The notes below the pieces were generated by a model that saw only the letters and a program-made list of their open reading frames with translations, was not told where the DNA came from and made no database searches. A stretch of 64,000 nt of DNA from Clonostachys chloroleuca (Eukaryota > Ascomycota > Sordariomycetes > Hypocreales > Bionectriaceae). Positions 37,058 through 47,734 of the stretch are shown here, piece after piece (positions within the stretch are counted from its first letter, which is position 1; each line of letters opens with the position of its first letter). Location: the NCBI GenBank assembly GCA_037952775.1, contig JBANAY010000003.1:23994001-24058000 (forward strand), written 5' to 3'. The translations under genes were made by a program, and so were the position numbers.

Positions 37058-37888
37058 TCATTCAGTCTCGATGCGTATCAAAAGAGTCTCGCCCCCAGAC
37101 GCATTAATTCTATCCCATTTTCCCTCAAGAGCCTCCTCCGGCATTGGCACGGACTCGACTTCAATAGTATCATCATCGTCTTCCTCATCCCTACCCCGCT
37201 CAACTGATGTCCAGCGGGGAGATTTGGAGAGCCGCAAGGCGTCGAAAGTCTTACTAGACAACCACCGATGCTGGACCTTGCGATACTGGAGGGCGCAAAT
37301 CTGTTCACCGGGCGCCGTGAAATTGGTGCGCACGTTGTTGGTTCGGTAATTACTAGCCTGCATCGAAGGCTTAAAAACGCTCCCCAAAGGACCCAACGCA
37401 GCCAACGAGAGGCTGGTGGGGACGTGAGTCTTGCCGTGGGTATTTGTTCCGGAAACGATCTGCTGGGCAATGCGGGCATTCGTGACAGTGTGGAAGCCCA
37501 CAATCATGAACATGTCGTTGTCCCGGTCCACCTGCCTCTCGATCCAGGTCTTGGTCGCCAGAAAATCTGTCGCCTTGATGAACCACTCGTCCGAGTTGTT
37601 GAGCACATAGGTTCTGACATGGTCTACGGTAATCTCCACCTCCACCTTGGCTCGCCTGGCAAATCCCACTGACAGAAGGGACGTGAGAGCGGTTGTGAAG
37701 CCAATGTCATTTTCTTTACTATTCAACCCGATGAATCCTTCGCGGAGGGTTATAATGGGCTCTGGTGCTTCAGTCCATGAGGGGTCGTGATATCCCTGAT
37801 GTGGATGATCAATGTTGGTAATGAAACGGCCCAGCTTGACGGGGTCTTGCGGTAACAAGAGATCCGGGATAATGACGCTGAGTGACAT
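37058..37888 (-). CDS. Candidate gasdermin-like (RCD-1/HET-Q1 type) protein
   Basis: An intact intronless frame of 276 residues. It starts with a short beta-prone N-terminus followed by a K-L-G-R-F-I-T-N pattern. Later it has a strand-rich core (V-E-V-E-I-T-V-D; D-M-F-M-I-V-G-F-H-T-V) and a strongly acidic segment near residue 235 (E-E-D-D-D-D). No signal peptide or transmembrane helix. I infer a gasdermin-like identity from three things: length, remembered pattern similarity to fungal proteins of that group, and position beside a divergently transcribed TPR-CHAT protease gene. Fungal gasdermins are known to cluster with CHAT or subtilisin protease genes and to be cleaved near the C-terminus to release a pore-forming domain. 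The family call is not proven; otherwise it is a conserved fungal protein of unknown function. Confidence 0.5.
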   Translation of the reverse strand: MSLSVIIPDLLLPQDPVKLGRFITNIDHPHQGYHDPSWTEAPEPIITLREGFIGLNSKENDIGFTTALTSLLSVGFARRAKVEVEITVDHVRTYVLNNSDEWFIKATDFLATKTWIERQVDRDNDMFMIVGFHTVTNARIAQQIVSGTNTHGKTHVPTSLSLAALGPLGSVFKPSMQASNYRTNNVRTNFTAPGEQICALQYRKVQHRWLSSKTFDALRLSKSPRWTSVERGRDEEDDDDTIEVESVPMPEEALEGKWDRINASGGETLLIRIETE

Positions 37889-38250
37889 ATTGCGAGTCGT
37901 GAGCAGAGAAGGGATTCAGAAAGAAATGAGATCTCGAGAAGAATAGAGACGGCCGGTGCATTCAAGGTGGGATGTACAGTACCTTATGCGAGAACTATTC
38001 AGGATCAAGTGTGTGGTTAGAGCTCGCAAAGTGTCGTGCCCCTGCTCTGTATGACAACCTGGTGTAGCAAATAAGCCATTAGCCGTCAGCATACATGTAG
38101 TTACCTAATTAATAATTTGGAGTCGAGGTCCGGACATTGCGCCATTTAATTATTCTATGCTCAACTGAGGTTCTGCAACTGTAGTCACTGAAAAACAACC
38201 ACCACGCTATAAACAGTCCTCCCACTGCAGAAGTGGCTGGGCTGGTAACG
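37889..38250. promoter_or_regulatory. Divergent promoter between gasdermin-like and TPR-CHAT genes
   Basis: 362 bp separate the two start codons, which point away from each other. The space is enough for a shared bidirectional promoter and too short for another gene. I see no strong TATA or operator motif. Shared control is inferred only from the arrangement. Confidence 0.4.
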
Positions 38251-41200
38251 ATGGAGTCCAGCAACCCACCGGGACAGCACAAGATCTTTGGGGGAGATCT
38301 GCCCGCTTTCCTATCGCGGATCACGCTGGATCCCTATGGTGCTTACAGGCGTACCGGTCAAATCGATCATGTCGACACGGCAGTCCTCAGTGCCCAGCAG
38401 GCCGTCGCCAATACCGCAAATAATAATCCAAATCGTGCAGGCAGATTGTGCAACCTGGCAATCATGCTGGAAAGCCGATATCAGCGGACTGCGGTCATAA
38501 GCGATCTTAGAGAAGCCGTTAGTGCGGCTCAGCAGTCAGCCCTGATCACGCCAGAGGACCACCCAGACCGTGCAGGTAGGTTGAGCAACCTGGCGAATTA
38601 CCTCGAGGACTATTATAAGCGGACTGGAATGGTGGATGACCTCGATGGAGCAGTTGATGCAGCTCGACAGGCAGTCGCAGCCACGCCAATCCAACATCCG
38701 AACTGCGCTGGCAGGCTGAACAACTTGGGGATGGTGCTCGAGACTCGGTTCGAGCGAACCAAAGTGATGGATGATCTCAAGGAAGCCATCAATGTGGGTC
38801 GACAAGCAGTCGCTGCCACGTCTAATAATCGCCTGCTTGAATAACCAAGCCAGAAGGCTCTATTGTCTATATACATATACTGGGGCGCTGCGCGACCTTG
38901 AGGTAGCGGCGGATTTGGCTAGGCGTGCGGTCGCGGCTACACCTGATAGTCATCCTGATCGTGTGGGTTGTTTGAACCACCTAGGAAACATTCTCGAGAG
39001 TTGGTATAAAGCTACCGGTTCGATGAAGCACCTCGAGGAAGCCATCAATATAGCCCAGCAGGCCGTTGTCATTGCGCCAGACAATGACTCGGACCGAACA
39101 GCATGTCTTATCAATCTGGGAAACAAATTTGTTCTTCGATACGAGAAAAGCGATGCGATACGCGATCTTGACGAAGCGATTGACATGGTCCAAGAAGCAG
39201 TCGCAGTGACATGTAAAGACCACCCAGACTACGCAAGCTACCTAAATAATCTAGCAAGCAGACTAAGCCGTCGTTTCAACCGGACCGGAGAGGTCACTGA
39301 TAGCGAAAGAGCAATCCATACAGCTCGAAAACTACTTGAAGCAGTTCCCCAAAGCCATCCAGACCACGCGGGTTGGTTGAGAAACCTAGGGATAATGCTT
39401 GAAAGCCGATATAGGCAACTGGGGGTAATGGACGACCTGGAGGAGGCGATTAGCGTGACACGGCAAGCTGTTGCAAATACGCTTGCCAATCACCTCTTTT
39501 ATGCAAGCTATTTGAATAATTTATCAAACAAGCTTCAGCGCCGTTATGAGCGCACGGAAGAGATGAATGACCTCCAGGAAGCGATTGGCCTGGCTCGGCG
39601 CCCAATTGAAGCCGTGGCCCCTGATCATCCAGACCGACCAGGTTACTTGGATAACCTAGGAAGCAAGCTCGAGAGCCTGTATGAGCACACCAAAGAAATG
39701 AGCGACCTAGAGGCAGCAATTGATGCGTCTAGACAGGCAATTTAGCCACAGCCATGCCTATAAATCATCTTGACCACTTGGGTCGCTTGAACAACTTAGG
39801 GAGCAAGCTTTCGAGCCGATATGACCGAACCGGAGTGATGGGAGACCTCAAGGAGGCGATTGATCTGGCTCGGCAGGCAGTTGCGACCATACCCAAAGAT
39901 CATCCAGACCGACCGGGTTACTTGAACAACCGGGGACTCGAGCTCGAGAGACGGCACAAACAAACCGGGTCGTCCGACGACCTCAAGGAGGCCTGCGACT
40001 CCTTCATCGAGGCTTGGGAGACTCCCTCGGCTATCCCATTTCATCGCATCAGGTCGGCCACTCACTGCATCAGGCTACTCGTCCTCCAAGGCAAAGCAAA
40101 GGCCGCCGCCGAGATTGGCACAGGAGCCATTGGCCTGCTCCCTATGGTCAACACGAAACTCCTTAGCCGCACCGATCAGCAGTATGTTGTGTCGACTTTT
40201 GCAGGTATAGCCGCGAACACGTGCGCGCTATTACTAGCAATGGGCAAGGTCAAGGATGCTCTGCTCGATCTTGAACAAGGCCGGGCAGTCATTCTTGGCC
40301 AGCTGATGGATGGCCGGAGTGATATAGCTGGTTGGGCGACGAAAAAACCCAAACTCGCTCGACGATATGAGAAGCTCAGAAACAAAGTAAACTTCCCAAT
40401 ACATATCCAAGAACAGGGGAATGGCAGGGGATCGAGCACGGCAAGAGCGCATCCAATCCATCTCTGATCTAAACGACTGCATAAGCAAGATTAGAAAGAT
40501 TCCAGGCTATGAGCGCTTCTTACGCTGCCAGACAACAAAACAGATGAAGGAGTGCGCTAAGGGAGGCAGCATCGTGATCATCAATCTTACAGAATTACGC
40601 AGCGATGCCATTATTGTCTCGCCTACTGTCATCAAGAGAATTCATCTCCCGGACCTATCAGCAGATGAGGCGACGACGTGGCTCAACACGTCTTGGACCG
40701 GTCGTAGGGCAGAACGGGCAAGGAGGAATAAAGAATACGCCATTTATCTATCCTGGCTCTGGAAGACCTGCGTCAAAGTGGTTCTGGATGCTCTCCGTGC
40801 TCTGCACAAGCCTACGGTATGCGAGCCCTTCAGAGTATGGTGGATCGGGAGTGGACTCGCCAGCTCAATGCCTTTCCATGCAGCAGGTATCCATGATCCC
40901 GGCTCGACAGAGACTTCGTACCACCAGACAATCTCGTCATATACGCCCTCCATCAAGGCTCTCGCCCATGCCCAATGGAAGGAACGGGGCTGCGAGGCGT
41001 CAAGCGACGCCCTCCTCTCAGTGACGATGCCGACAACGCCCCATATCGGTGGCAAGGCACAAGAAATGGAAAATGTTATTGAGCTGAGCAAGGGGCATAT
41101 GCCAGGGGAGGGCATGGTGCAACCCAGCGTCGGCCAGGTGTTGTCCCATCTTGAGGGATGCTCAGTTGCTCACTTTGCTTGCCACGGAACGACAGATCCT

Positions 41201-41662
41201 TTGGACCCGTCAAAGAGTGGCCTCATATTGCAGCGGCAAGGACAGGTTTCCACTGCCAACGACGAGCAGGATGGATGCCGCGAAACAGCTGGGCTCATCC
41301 AAGACAGGCTCACCGTCATAATGATCTCGGAAATGGACCTAAAGCATGCCAAGCTCGCCTATCTATCCGCGTGCTCAACCGCACAGAACAGGGTTGAGAA
41401 CCTGTCAGACGAGGTGATTCACGTGGTGAGCGGCTTTCATGTGGCAGGCTTCTCTCATGTGGTTGGCTGCCTCTGGCCGTCGAATGACAGGGTGTGCGTA
41501 GAGGTGGCGAGGCTCTTCTATTCCTCGCTCTTTGCTCAGGGCTGGCGCAAGTGGAACGATGGGAAGGTCGCGTGCGCTCTTAGAGAGGCGTTGATGGTTG
41601 TCCTGGCAGATGACATGACAATGCCCCTCAATTGGGCGCAGTACGTCCATTACGGGATGTAG
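38251..41662 (+). pseudogene. TPR-CHAT protease, three frame breaks
   Basis: A long TPR array of about 42-residue units (pattern H-P-D-x-A-G-x-L-N-N-L-G, then R-Y-x-R-T-G, then D-L-x-E-A-I, then A-R-Q-A-V) from 38251 to about 39970. An alpha-helical linker follows, then a caspase-like CHAT domain in the open 40421-41662 frame. The catalytic His (F-A-C-H-G near 41180) and Cys (L-S-A-C-S-T-A near 41380) are both present. ATG 38251 is chosen because the upstream in-frame codon is GTG. Frame breaks: near 38830 (part of a TPR unit missing), at 39740-39743 (one base short in a T run), and near 40415-40421 (one base extra). None has usable splice sites. CHAT proteases cut partner proteins; the neighbour on the left is the natural candidate. 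The breaks suggest a pseudogene, or a gene with assembly errors. Confidence 0.75.
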
Positions 41663-42686
41663 AAAGGGGTTTTTGGCCTAGTGGTTGATATTATGACGGC
41701 ATATGCCGATCATGTTTCATGAACCCTGGCCTCACTAGCCCGACGCGTAAGCCTACAGGGTGCTCCGCTTCCATCGTGTCATCAGAGCTGTGGTGAGGGT
41801 TAATTGTCTAAACCACGAGGATCTGGTAGATTATTGTTCTATTCAAGGAAGTGAGGCTATGCACGAGCAGTAGACCAGGAATCTAATGTTGGCGAGGTCT
41901 TTATTATTTCGAAACGCAACACCTAGGTTGTTACAACTAATAGTTGAGGTTATCATCTGATTCAGGCAGGGAGCTCTTTGGTAGACATTTGAAGTATTTA
42001 CTTTCAGCAAATAGTAAACAACTCCCACTCACATGATCAGAGACGGGGAAAATAACAATTATACTACAACTGTACTATTACTTTGCCTGTAGGGAAGGAA
42101 CTTCCTTTATTATTATTGTTATGATAAGTCCGGGAGAATTGCCCCGAGGTGTAGGGTAACCAATTCCGCGACTATGGTATACGACATCACGACCATCTGC
42201 TCCACAACGCGACCAGCACCGTTTCGCGTCATTCCATACCTCCGCGCCCAAAACATCATTTATGACGCGCGACGGAGCTCAGATCACGGGTTATTTCACG
42301 TGATACACTTCCTTCAGACAGTAGATAACTTATCCGCAGACCCTCATTATTAGTAATGGAAAATTCAAGTGTTCAACAATTCTGCTTCAATTGGTGACCT
42401 CTAGCTGTGGCGAATCGTTGCATTTCTCCGTTATCTCGCTCCCGGACCCCGGCTTTGTGTAAAAGTGGATGGACTTCGGGGAATACGGTATTCTCGACGT
42501 AATCGATCTATTCCTCACAAGTCTTGACCATGCGTTACCAAAGACTTCCAGAGCCATGCTTTGGAATCATCCCTGTCACACTTTTCGCCATGTCCGATAT
42601 GAAAATCAATCTCAGGGCACAAAGTCCACCGCCTCAGCTGCTTCCAAACGACCCTGCTAAGCAAGAAGAGAAAGTTGCCATTGAAA
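41663..42686. other. Intergenic stretch
   Basis: About 1 kb downstream of both flanking genes, which converge here. Holds no supported gene; short frames at 41843-42028 and 42469-42660 show no family pattern. Confidence 0.45.
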
Positions 42687-44418
42687 CTATACAAATGGTG
42701 TAAGTGAACTTGAAGAGCTCACGACAGAGCTAATCAGACCATAATAATTTATCAATACATCGCTGTCGGCGTGAAGATCCTGCTGGACCCATAAAGACTG
42801 GACCGCGATCCTCAGCGCCTGTAATTCTCGTCCGCCGGGCCCGTGGCCGGACCTCTTCAGAAGGCGGAGAATCCAGAGTCTTCTTTCTTCTGTCCGCGCT
42901 TCACAAGACAATATGAGCACGGGAAAGAAGTGAAAGCAGCATGGCCATTCATTGGTCATGGAATACGCCCTATTGGCCAAAGATTCAATCTCTTCCGATG
43001 ATTGAAGAAAGCCTTGTGATGCACGGTATAGGTATATTATAGTGACAATCCTATACAGCTCTGTAGTTTTCGGACAGGGGCTTGTATTTTTATACAACGG
43101 AGTGATGGGGAAGGCCTGGATAATTTTCTTAAGAACTATAAGCCGATCTTTGTAGCCTTCGCTTTGACCTGTTTGACTTCTTGGGTCGATGATGGTGTCA
43201 AATGCAGTAGAAAGCAAGTTAAGAATTTTGGTTTGTGAGCTGGGATAGTTAAGGATCTGAATTTAGATATTAGGCGACATTTAGAAATAACACGCGATAT
43301 TTGTACTGTCTCTTTCTTACCGTAGGTGATTTTGAAATTGCTGTAATGTCGGGAGTATCCGACTCAAAGCTGTTCAATTCCACGGCAACGCCTTTCATGT
43401 GGGCCGTGGTAAATTTGGAGAGTGCAGATTGGTAATGAACCCAGTCAAGGACATTTCTGACATCGTCTCCATCCAGATGCACTTCGAGTTGATTTCGTTG
43501 GACCAGGCCAGCGGCCATTCGTATATATCTAAGCCACTCTCCAGAACTCTCATTCGGAGTGAAAATCTGAGCAAAAAGAGCTGTTACTTTGTATCCAACA
43601 GTTGTATCAAAGTCTTCTTAACGTACCTCAAAGGCGGCTAGAAGCATGCACGCAGCAACATGTTGGGCAACGTCGGCCGGACTCATACTCCCACCCTTCA
43701 CAGATTCAAATAGAAAGTGGATTGCAGCAAGTTTATATTGAACGGCTTCTTGGTGAAGGCCGCTTCGACAAAGTGAGGAGATGGCAAGTATTGCGTAGAA
43801 AATAGCCAGCCCTGAATTTGTATCACGAGCTAGGGCCATGCGGAGTACTGAATCTCGGATAGGTGATGTGTCAACAGCAAACGTAATTAACGACCGATGG
43901 GCAGCTGTTTGAACTGCCATATATAAGCTGTGAGCTATGCCTTCCATTACCAATAAGGAGGGGCATCCTGAACATACAATAATCGACTAGGTCTTTGTGC
44001 CCAACTTTTGGTTGAGGCTGAGCGTATAAGTCCGGAGCTGGCCAGACTGTACAAGTCCGGTGTTGCATTGTACTCTGTTGGGAGATGCAGTAGAACCATC
44101 CAACGTCATCCAAATAGGTGTTAATAACATGGATGCCGGATCCTCGGCTGCCGTAACCGTTTATAATTGTCGGTGACGGTCCAATGATGGCACGTTTGTT
44201 GTTCCCACTCGCCGGCCATGACAACCGCATTCCGTATCCTTCGCATTGGCGCTTGAGCTGGGAACATCTCTGGCATGTAGGGAGTATGCGGTCACATGGC
44301 GTTTTTCGGGCTGACCGACCTGTGGTTAGTTCAAGATCTAGGGAGACGTGGGCAAGGCTATCCACCAACCTCTACACGTCCAACATGCCCTCTTTGCCGT
44401 CTTCGTCTGGTTGGCCAT
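42687..44418 (-). pseudogene. Zn(II)2Cys6 transcription factor, one frame break
   Basis: A fungal binuclear-cluster regulator. ATG at 44418. Exon 1 44370-44418; intron 44311-44369 (GTTGGT...GTCAG). The splice joins C-W-T-C-R to A-R-K-T-P-C, giving the canonical C-x2-C-x6-C-x6-C-x2-C-x6-C cluster at residues about 11-37. Further introns: 43567-43626 (GTACGT...CTCAG) and 43257-43320 (GTAAGA...TTCAG). The middle and C-terminal helices are typical of the fungal-specific regulator domain. Between about 43990 and 43950 the frame shifts by one base without a convincing intron, so the copy may be broken, or hold one assembly error. It is divergent from the NmrA-like gene and is a candidate regulator of it. 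Confidence 0.7.
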
Positions 44419-44971
44419 TGTAGGACCGATATTAGATCCGAGCTCTGGGTAGACGATTCTTCTTGGAATGATGCAAACAAGATCCCTTAAAACATGAGGA
44501 TTTGTCGGACGAAAGTTGCCAGGGCTATTATTAGTCATGGTCCCCCCTCAGACAAGTTTTCTCCGGGTCAATTATTAATCTTGAAGCTATATATAGTGCT
44601 TCTCCACCAAAAGCAACTTTCCTCCCGGCAATCTTGAATTTGTCATCCAATCATACCATTGTGATCGTGTTCCTGATTGCAGAAAACGGCATCCGGCATT
44701 CTGGACCCTTGCGCGACAAACATGATGTTCAGCTTTGAAACGCTCCGCCATAAGCTGTGCCATCTGCAGAATGTATATGCGTGGAGGGGGTGTGATGTCT
44801 AAAGTTATTGGCACATAGATACCATTAGAGGCCGCGTGCGGATATGCCATTCATCGCCTATATATTCCATCCGTTGCTCACCTCGAGTTGGTTGCTGAAT
44901 CCTCAATTCCGTCATCTACACTGTCACGCCTTCCATCGATCGTCTGCAACATAAAAGTCTGAGTCATCATC
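44419..44971. promoter_or_regulatory. Shared upstream region of regulator and NmrA-like gene
   Basis: 553 bp between two divergent start codons. An 87-codon minus-strand frame (44587-44850) lies inside but has no family match. I saw no clear CGG-type palindrome for a binuclear-cluster protein. Confidence 0.35.
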
Positions 44972-45907
44972 ATGAGCACCTACCTTGTTACGCAAGCTAC
45001 TGGCCGACAGAGCCAATGGACCATTAGACACCTACTTGCGGCAGGCGCCATTGTCCATGCTGTGGTCCGAAACCCCGAAAAGCTTCCAGCAATCTTGAAC
45101 GAGGCCAACGTCACCGTGTTTAAAGGAGAAAGCACCGATTCTGAAGCCGTTTTTAAAGCTGCACAAGGTTGCAAGGGCGCTTTCCTGAATACGTTCCCTT
45201 ATCCTCCAGGGATTGAGGCGCAACAAGCTACAACTGTTGTCGAAGCGTGCAAGAAGGCAGGCGTGGAAATTATTGTCGCATCGACAACTTTCAATACTGG
45301 AGACAAGGCCCTATGGGATAACACTGTCACTAAAGAGATTGGCTTGCACGGTTATTACCAATCTAAAGCCTTAGTTGAGGATATTGTCCGCGGGGCTGGG
45401 TTTCAGGCGTACACCATCCTTCGACCGTCATTCATTCACTTTGACTACCTGCTGCCGAGCGTGTACATGAACTATCCTACGCTTCCGGTTGATGGGATAT
45501 TGCTTCATTCGCTGGATGATGAAGTTCCAATAGCCCACACGGATGCATGTGATATCGGGAAGTACGCAGCAGCGGCGTTACAGGATCCTGAAAAGTTCGG
45601 TGGGGAGGAGATTGATCTCGCTAATGAATTCCTGACCCCAGTGGAGGCGGCAGAGATTTTGAAGAGAGTCAGCGGTAAGGATATACAAGCGAGGAAGCGG
45701 ACCGAGCTAGAAATGGAAGAGGCGAGTAACACTGTTGGCTTGCACAAATTTCATGCTTGGATCAACACTCGAGACCTCAAGCATGGCCCGGAGCGCACAA
45801 AAGCCGTCCAGGCTGAATTCGGCATCCCCTTCAACTCCCTGGAGTCAGCTTTCCAGAGGGAGAAAGCTGCTCTGCTGGAGTGTTTGGCCAACGTGAAGCA
45901 GGCTTGA
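44972..45907 (+). CDS. NmrA-like NAD(P)-binding protein
   Basis: An intact 311-residue frame of the atypical short-chain dehydrogenase (NmrA/HSCARG) family. These proteins either reduce small molecules or sense NAD(P) redox state and bind regulators. N-terminal beta-alpha-beta: Y-L-V-T-Q-A-T-G-R-Q-S. The family pattern is T-G-A-T-G-x-x-G, so two glycines of the nucleotide loop are replaced (Gln and Ser), which may weaken NAD(P) binding or change it. V-V-R-N-P follows strand 2, as in the family. Y-Y-Q-S-K-A near residue 128 is in the place of the Y-x-x-x-K pair. No intron. It diverges from the Zn2Cys6 gene on the left. Confidence 0.8.
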   Translation: MSTYLVTQATGRQSQWTIRHLLAAGAIVHAVVRNPEKLPAILNEANVTVFKGESTDSEAVFKAAQGCKGAFLNTFPYPPGIEAQQATTVVEACKKAGVEIIVASTTFNTGDKALWDNTVTKEIGLHGYYQSKALVEDIVRGAGFQAYTILRPSFIHFDYLLPSVYMNYPTLPVDGILLHSLDDEVPIAHTDACDIGKYAAAALQDPEKFGGEEIDLANEFLTPVEAAEILKRVSGKDIQARKRTELEMEEASNTVGLHKFHAWINTRDLKHGPERTKAVQAEFGIPFNSLESAFQREKAALLECLANVKQA

Positions 45908-47734
45908 TTGAATTATTGGGACAATATAAATGGCGATGCGACATAAATGTAATTTATGAAATTATATTATAGTCAAGATTAAAGTAACGCACTTTGTAAG
46001 CTTTGCGGATGATGGCATCGATGTTAGAAATAGGATACCGTATAGTATGGTTCTCCTAAACTCCAAGTTCCTATACTAACTACATTGCATCGATCTGGTT
46101 CGAGGCATGATGTGCACCGCACAGCTAGATTTAGCATGATATAGACAAGGAAGACCTCTGGATATAGGCCAACAACCGTAAGAAACCCTTTGAGGGTGTG
46201 CTCGTTTAATAGAACCCTACATTCTTAAAAATAATACATCTTAGCCCATAAAGTGAACACTTTATTATTTCGTAGTATAAGACGCTGTGTACAACGACTG
46301 AAGTAGACATATGGTCTAAGGTGCAGCAAAACTCTTTTATGATTGTACGGTAGTTTTAGTTGATAAGGGTGCCCCAAAAGATCAGCCAGGACCTTCCCGC
46401 CAATACTAAATTTCAGATAAGCGTCAATCTGCTTGCTCATTGACTGGGAAGAATCTGCCGTGGCTCCCATTTTGATTCCCGACCAACACTTCTCTTATAG
46501 CTCTTCACTTGCTTAAAGCGCAGTCTATATATCCTTGCTTATTACATTTAGTCGGCTATCCTGACTATCTCCCCATTACCCACTGTTGAGATCGTCACGA
46601 GACTTCGTTTATTCTCCAATGATGCTAGGCCTATCCAAGGCCGGGTGTCTGTCACCGATGCATAACTATGGTTCAGCTCTCCTGCAGAGGCTGTAGTCCA
46701 ATGACGTACGTCGGTTACCTCCCGCTATACTTAAAAAAGGCCCGATAAGGTTTATTATTAGGGCATTGCTACCTTTGAAGAATTATTTCTTGTCTTAAGG
46801 ATCAAGCTATTGAATTCAAATCATCATCTCGGAACAAGGGTTAGGCTAAGCTACACATTCAGCTCGTCTGAATCAGTCCAGCTCCCCGGAAAGGGCAGGG
46901 ATTAAATCCCAAAAGGGACCTTAGCTAGGGTCGATCACCCCATTCAGTGCATTTCAGTAAGGGTGGCAACCTCCCGGTCAGTGGTCCACGTTTCCTAATC
47001 TTGACACACCCAGCCATATATCCGAAACTGGAATGGGCAGTGAGTAATTTCATTGAGATGCCCACTTAATATCGGGGGTAATAGTGCGCTATTGAAGAGC
47101 ATCCCGGCTCACCCACGTCCAACCTTGTCGTCTGCCGGGCCGGGCCTCCGCACTAACCCTAACTTCACCATCCTTTACCACATGATCCTTCTTGATATTC
47201 CGTACATTGCCCTCGCTTGTAGGTCGATGCGGGCTCAATGCACGCCAAGGCAAGCCGCTGACGACATACAGGCCGATTCAGCGCCAAAACCACGATTTCG
47301 GAATAATCAATCGACCCAGGCTTGTCCAACGGGGTTACGGGGAAGTCAACCTCGCTTAACTGATATACGCAAAATCTAGTTGGAGACTTTACTTATTTGG
47401 AATCTGTTTAATGTGATTGGTACATTTAGTTATGGCACAGCCATAGAAGGATCTTTGTCCAAGGGGCCATGTGTTTGATAGGCTCGCTTATGCATTATGT
47501 TTGAGCTATTCTGCAGGTTTCATCCCTCAATGCATATACGCCTAGTCCTTAGCCTAATGTGAGAAAAATACATGTTTGAGTGGCGGTCAAACATATTTAG
47601 GGACTTCCTTCCATCGGTAATGGTATAAAGAGACTAGATTATGCCCATGGCTATATTCCACAGTGCACGCTCAAACTCAAAATATATAAGTTTTATTCCA
47701 CATCTTATCTTATCCAGCACATAAGACTTCAGAG
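45908..47734. other. Long intergenic stretch
   Basis: About 1.8 kb. An 81-codon minus-strand frame (46225-46470) has protein-like composition but no recognised family. A 108-codon + frame (47053-47379) is low in information. No tRNA, repeat or transposon end was found. Confidence 0.45.
47683..47690 (+). promoter_or_regulatory. TATA-like box of the FAD oxidoreductase gene
   Basis: TATATAAG about 45 bp upstream of the ATG at 47735, followed by a pyrimidine-rich stretch, as in many fungal core promoters. Confidence 0.4.

Noticed and set aside
40381..40425. Possible 41-bp intron (GTAAAC...CAG) to explain the CHAT frame break
   Set aside because: Too short, no branch site, and it does not restore the downstream frame.
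46225..46470. Minus-strand 81-codon frame
   Set aside because: Protein-like composition but no family match, no splice context and isolated in a long intergenic region.
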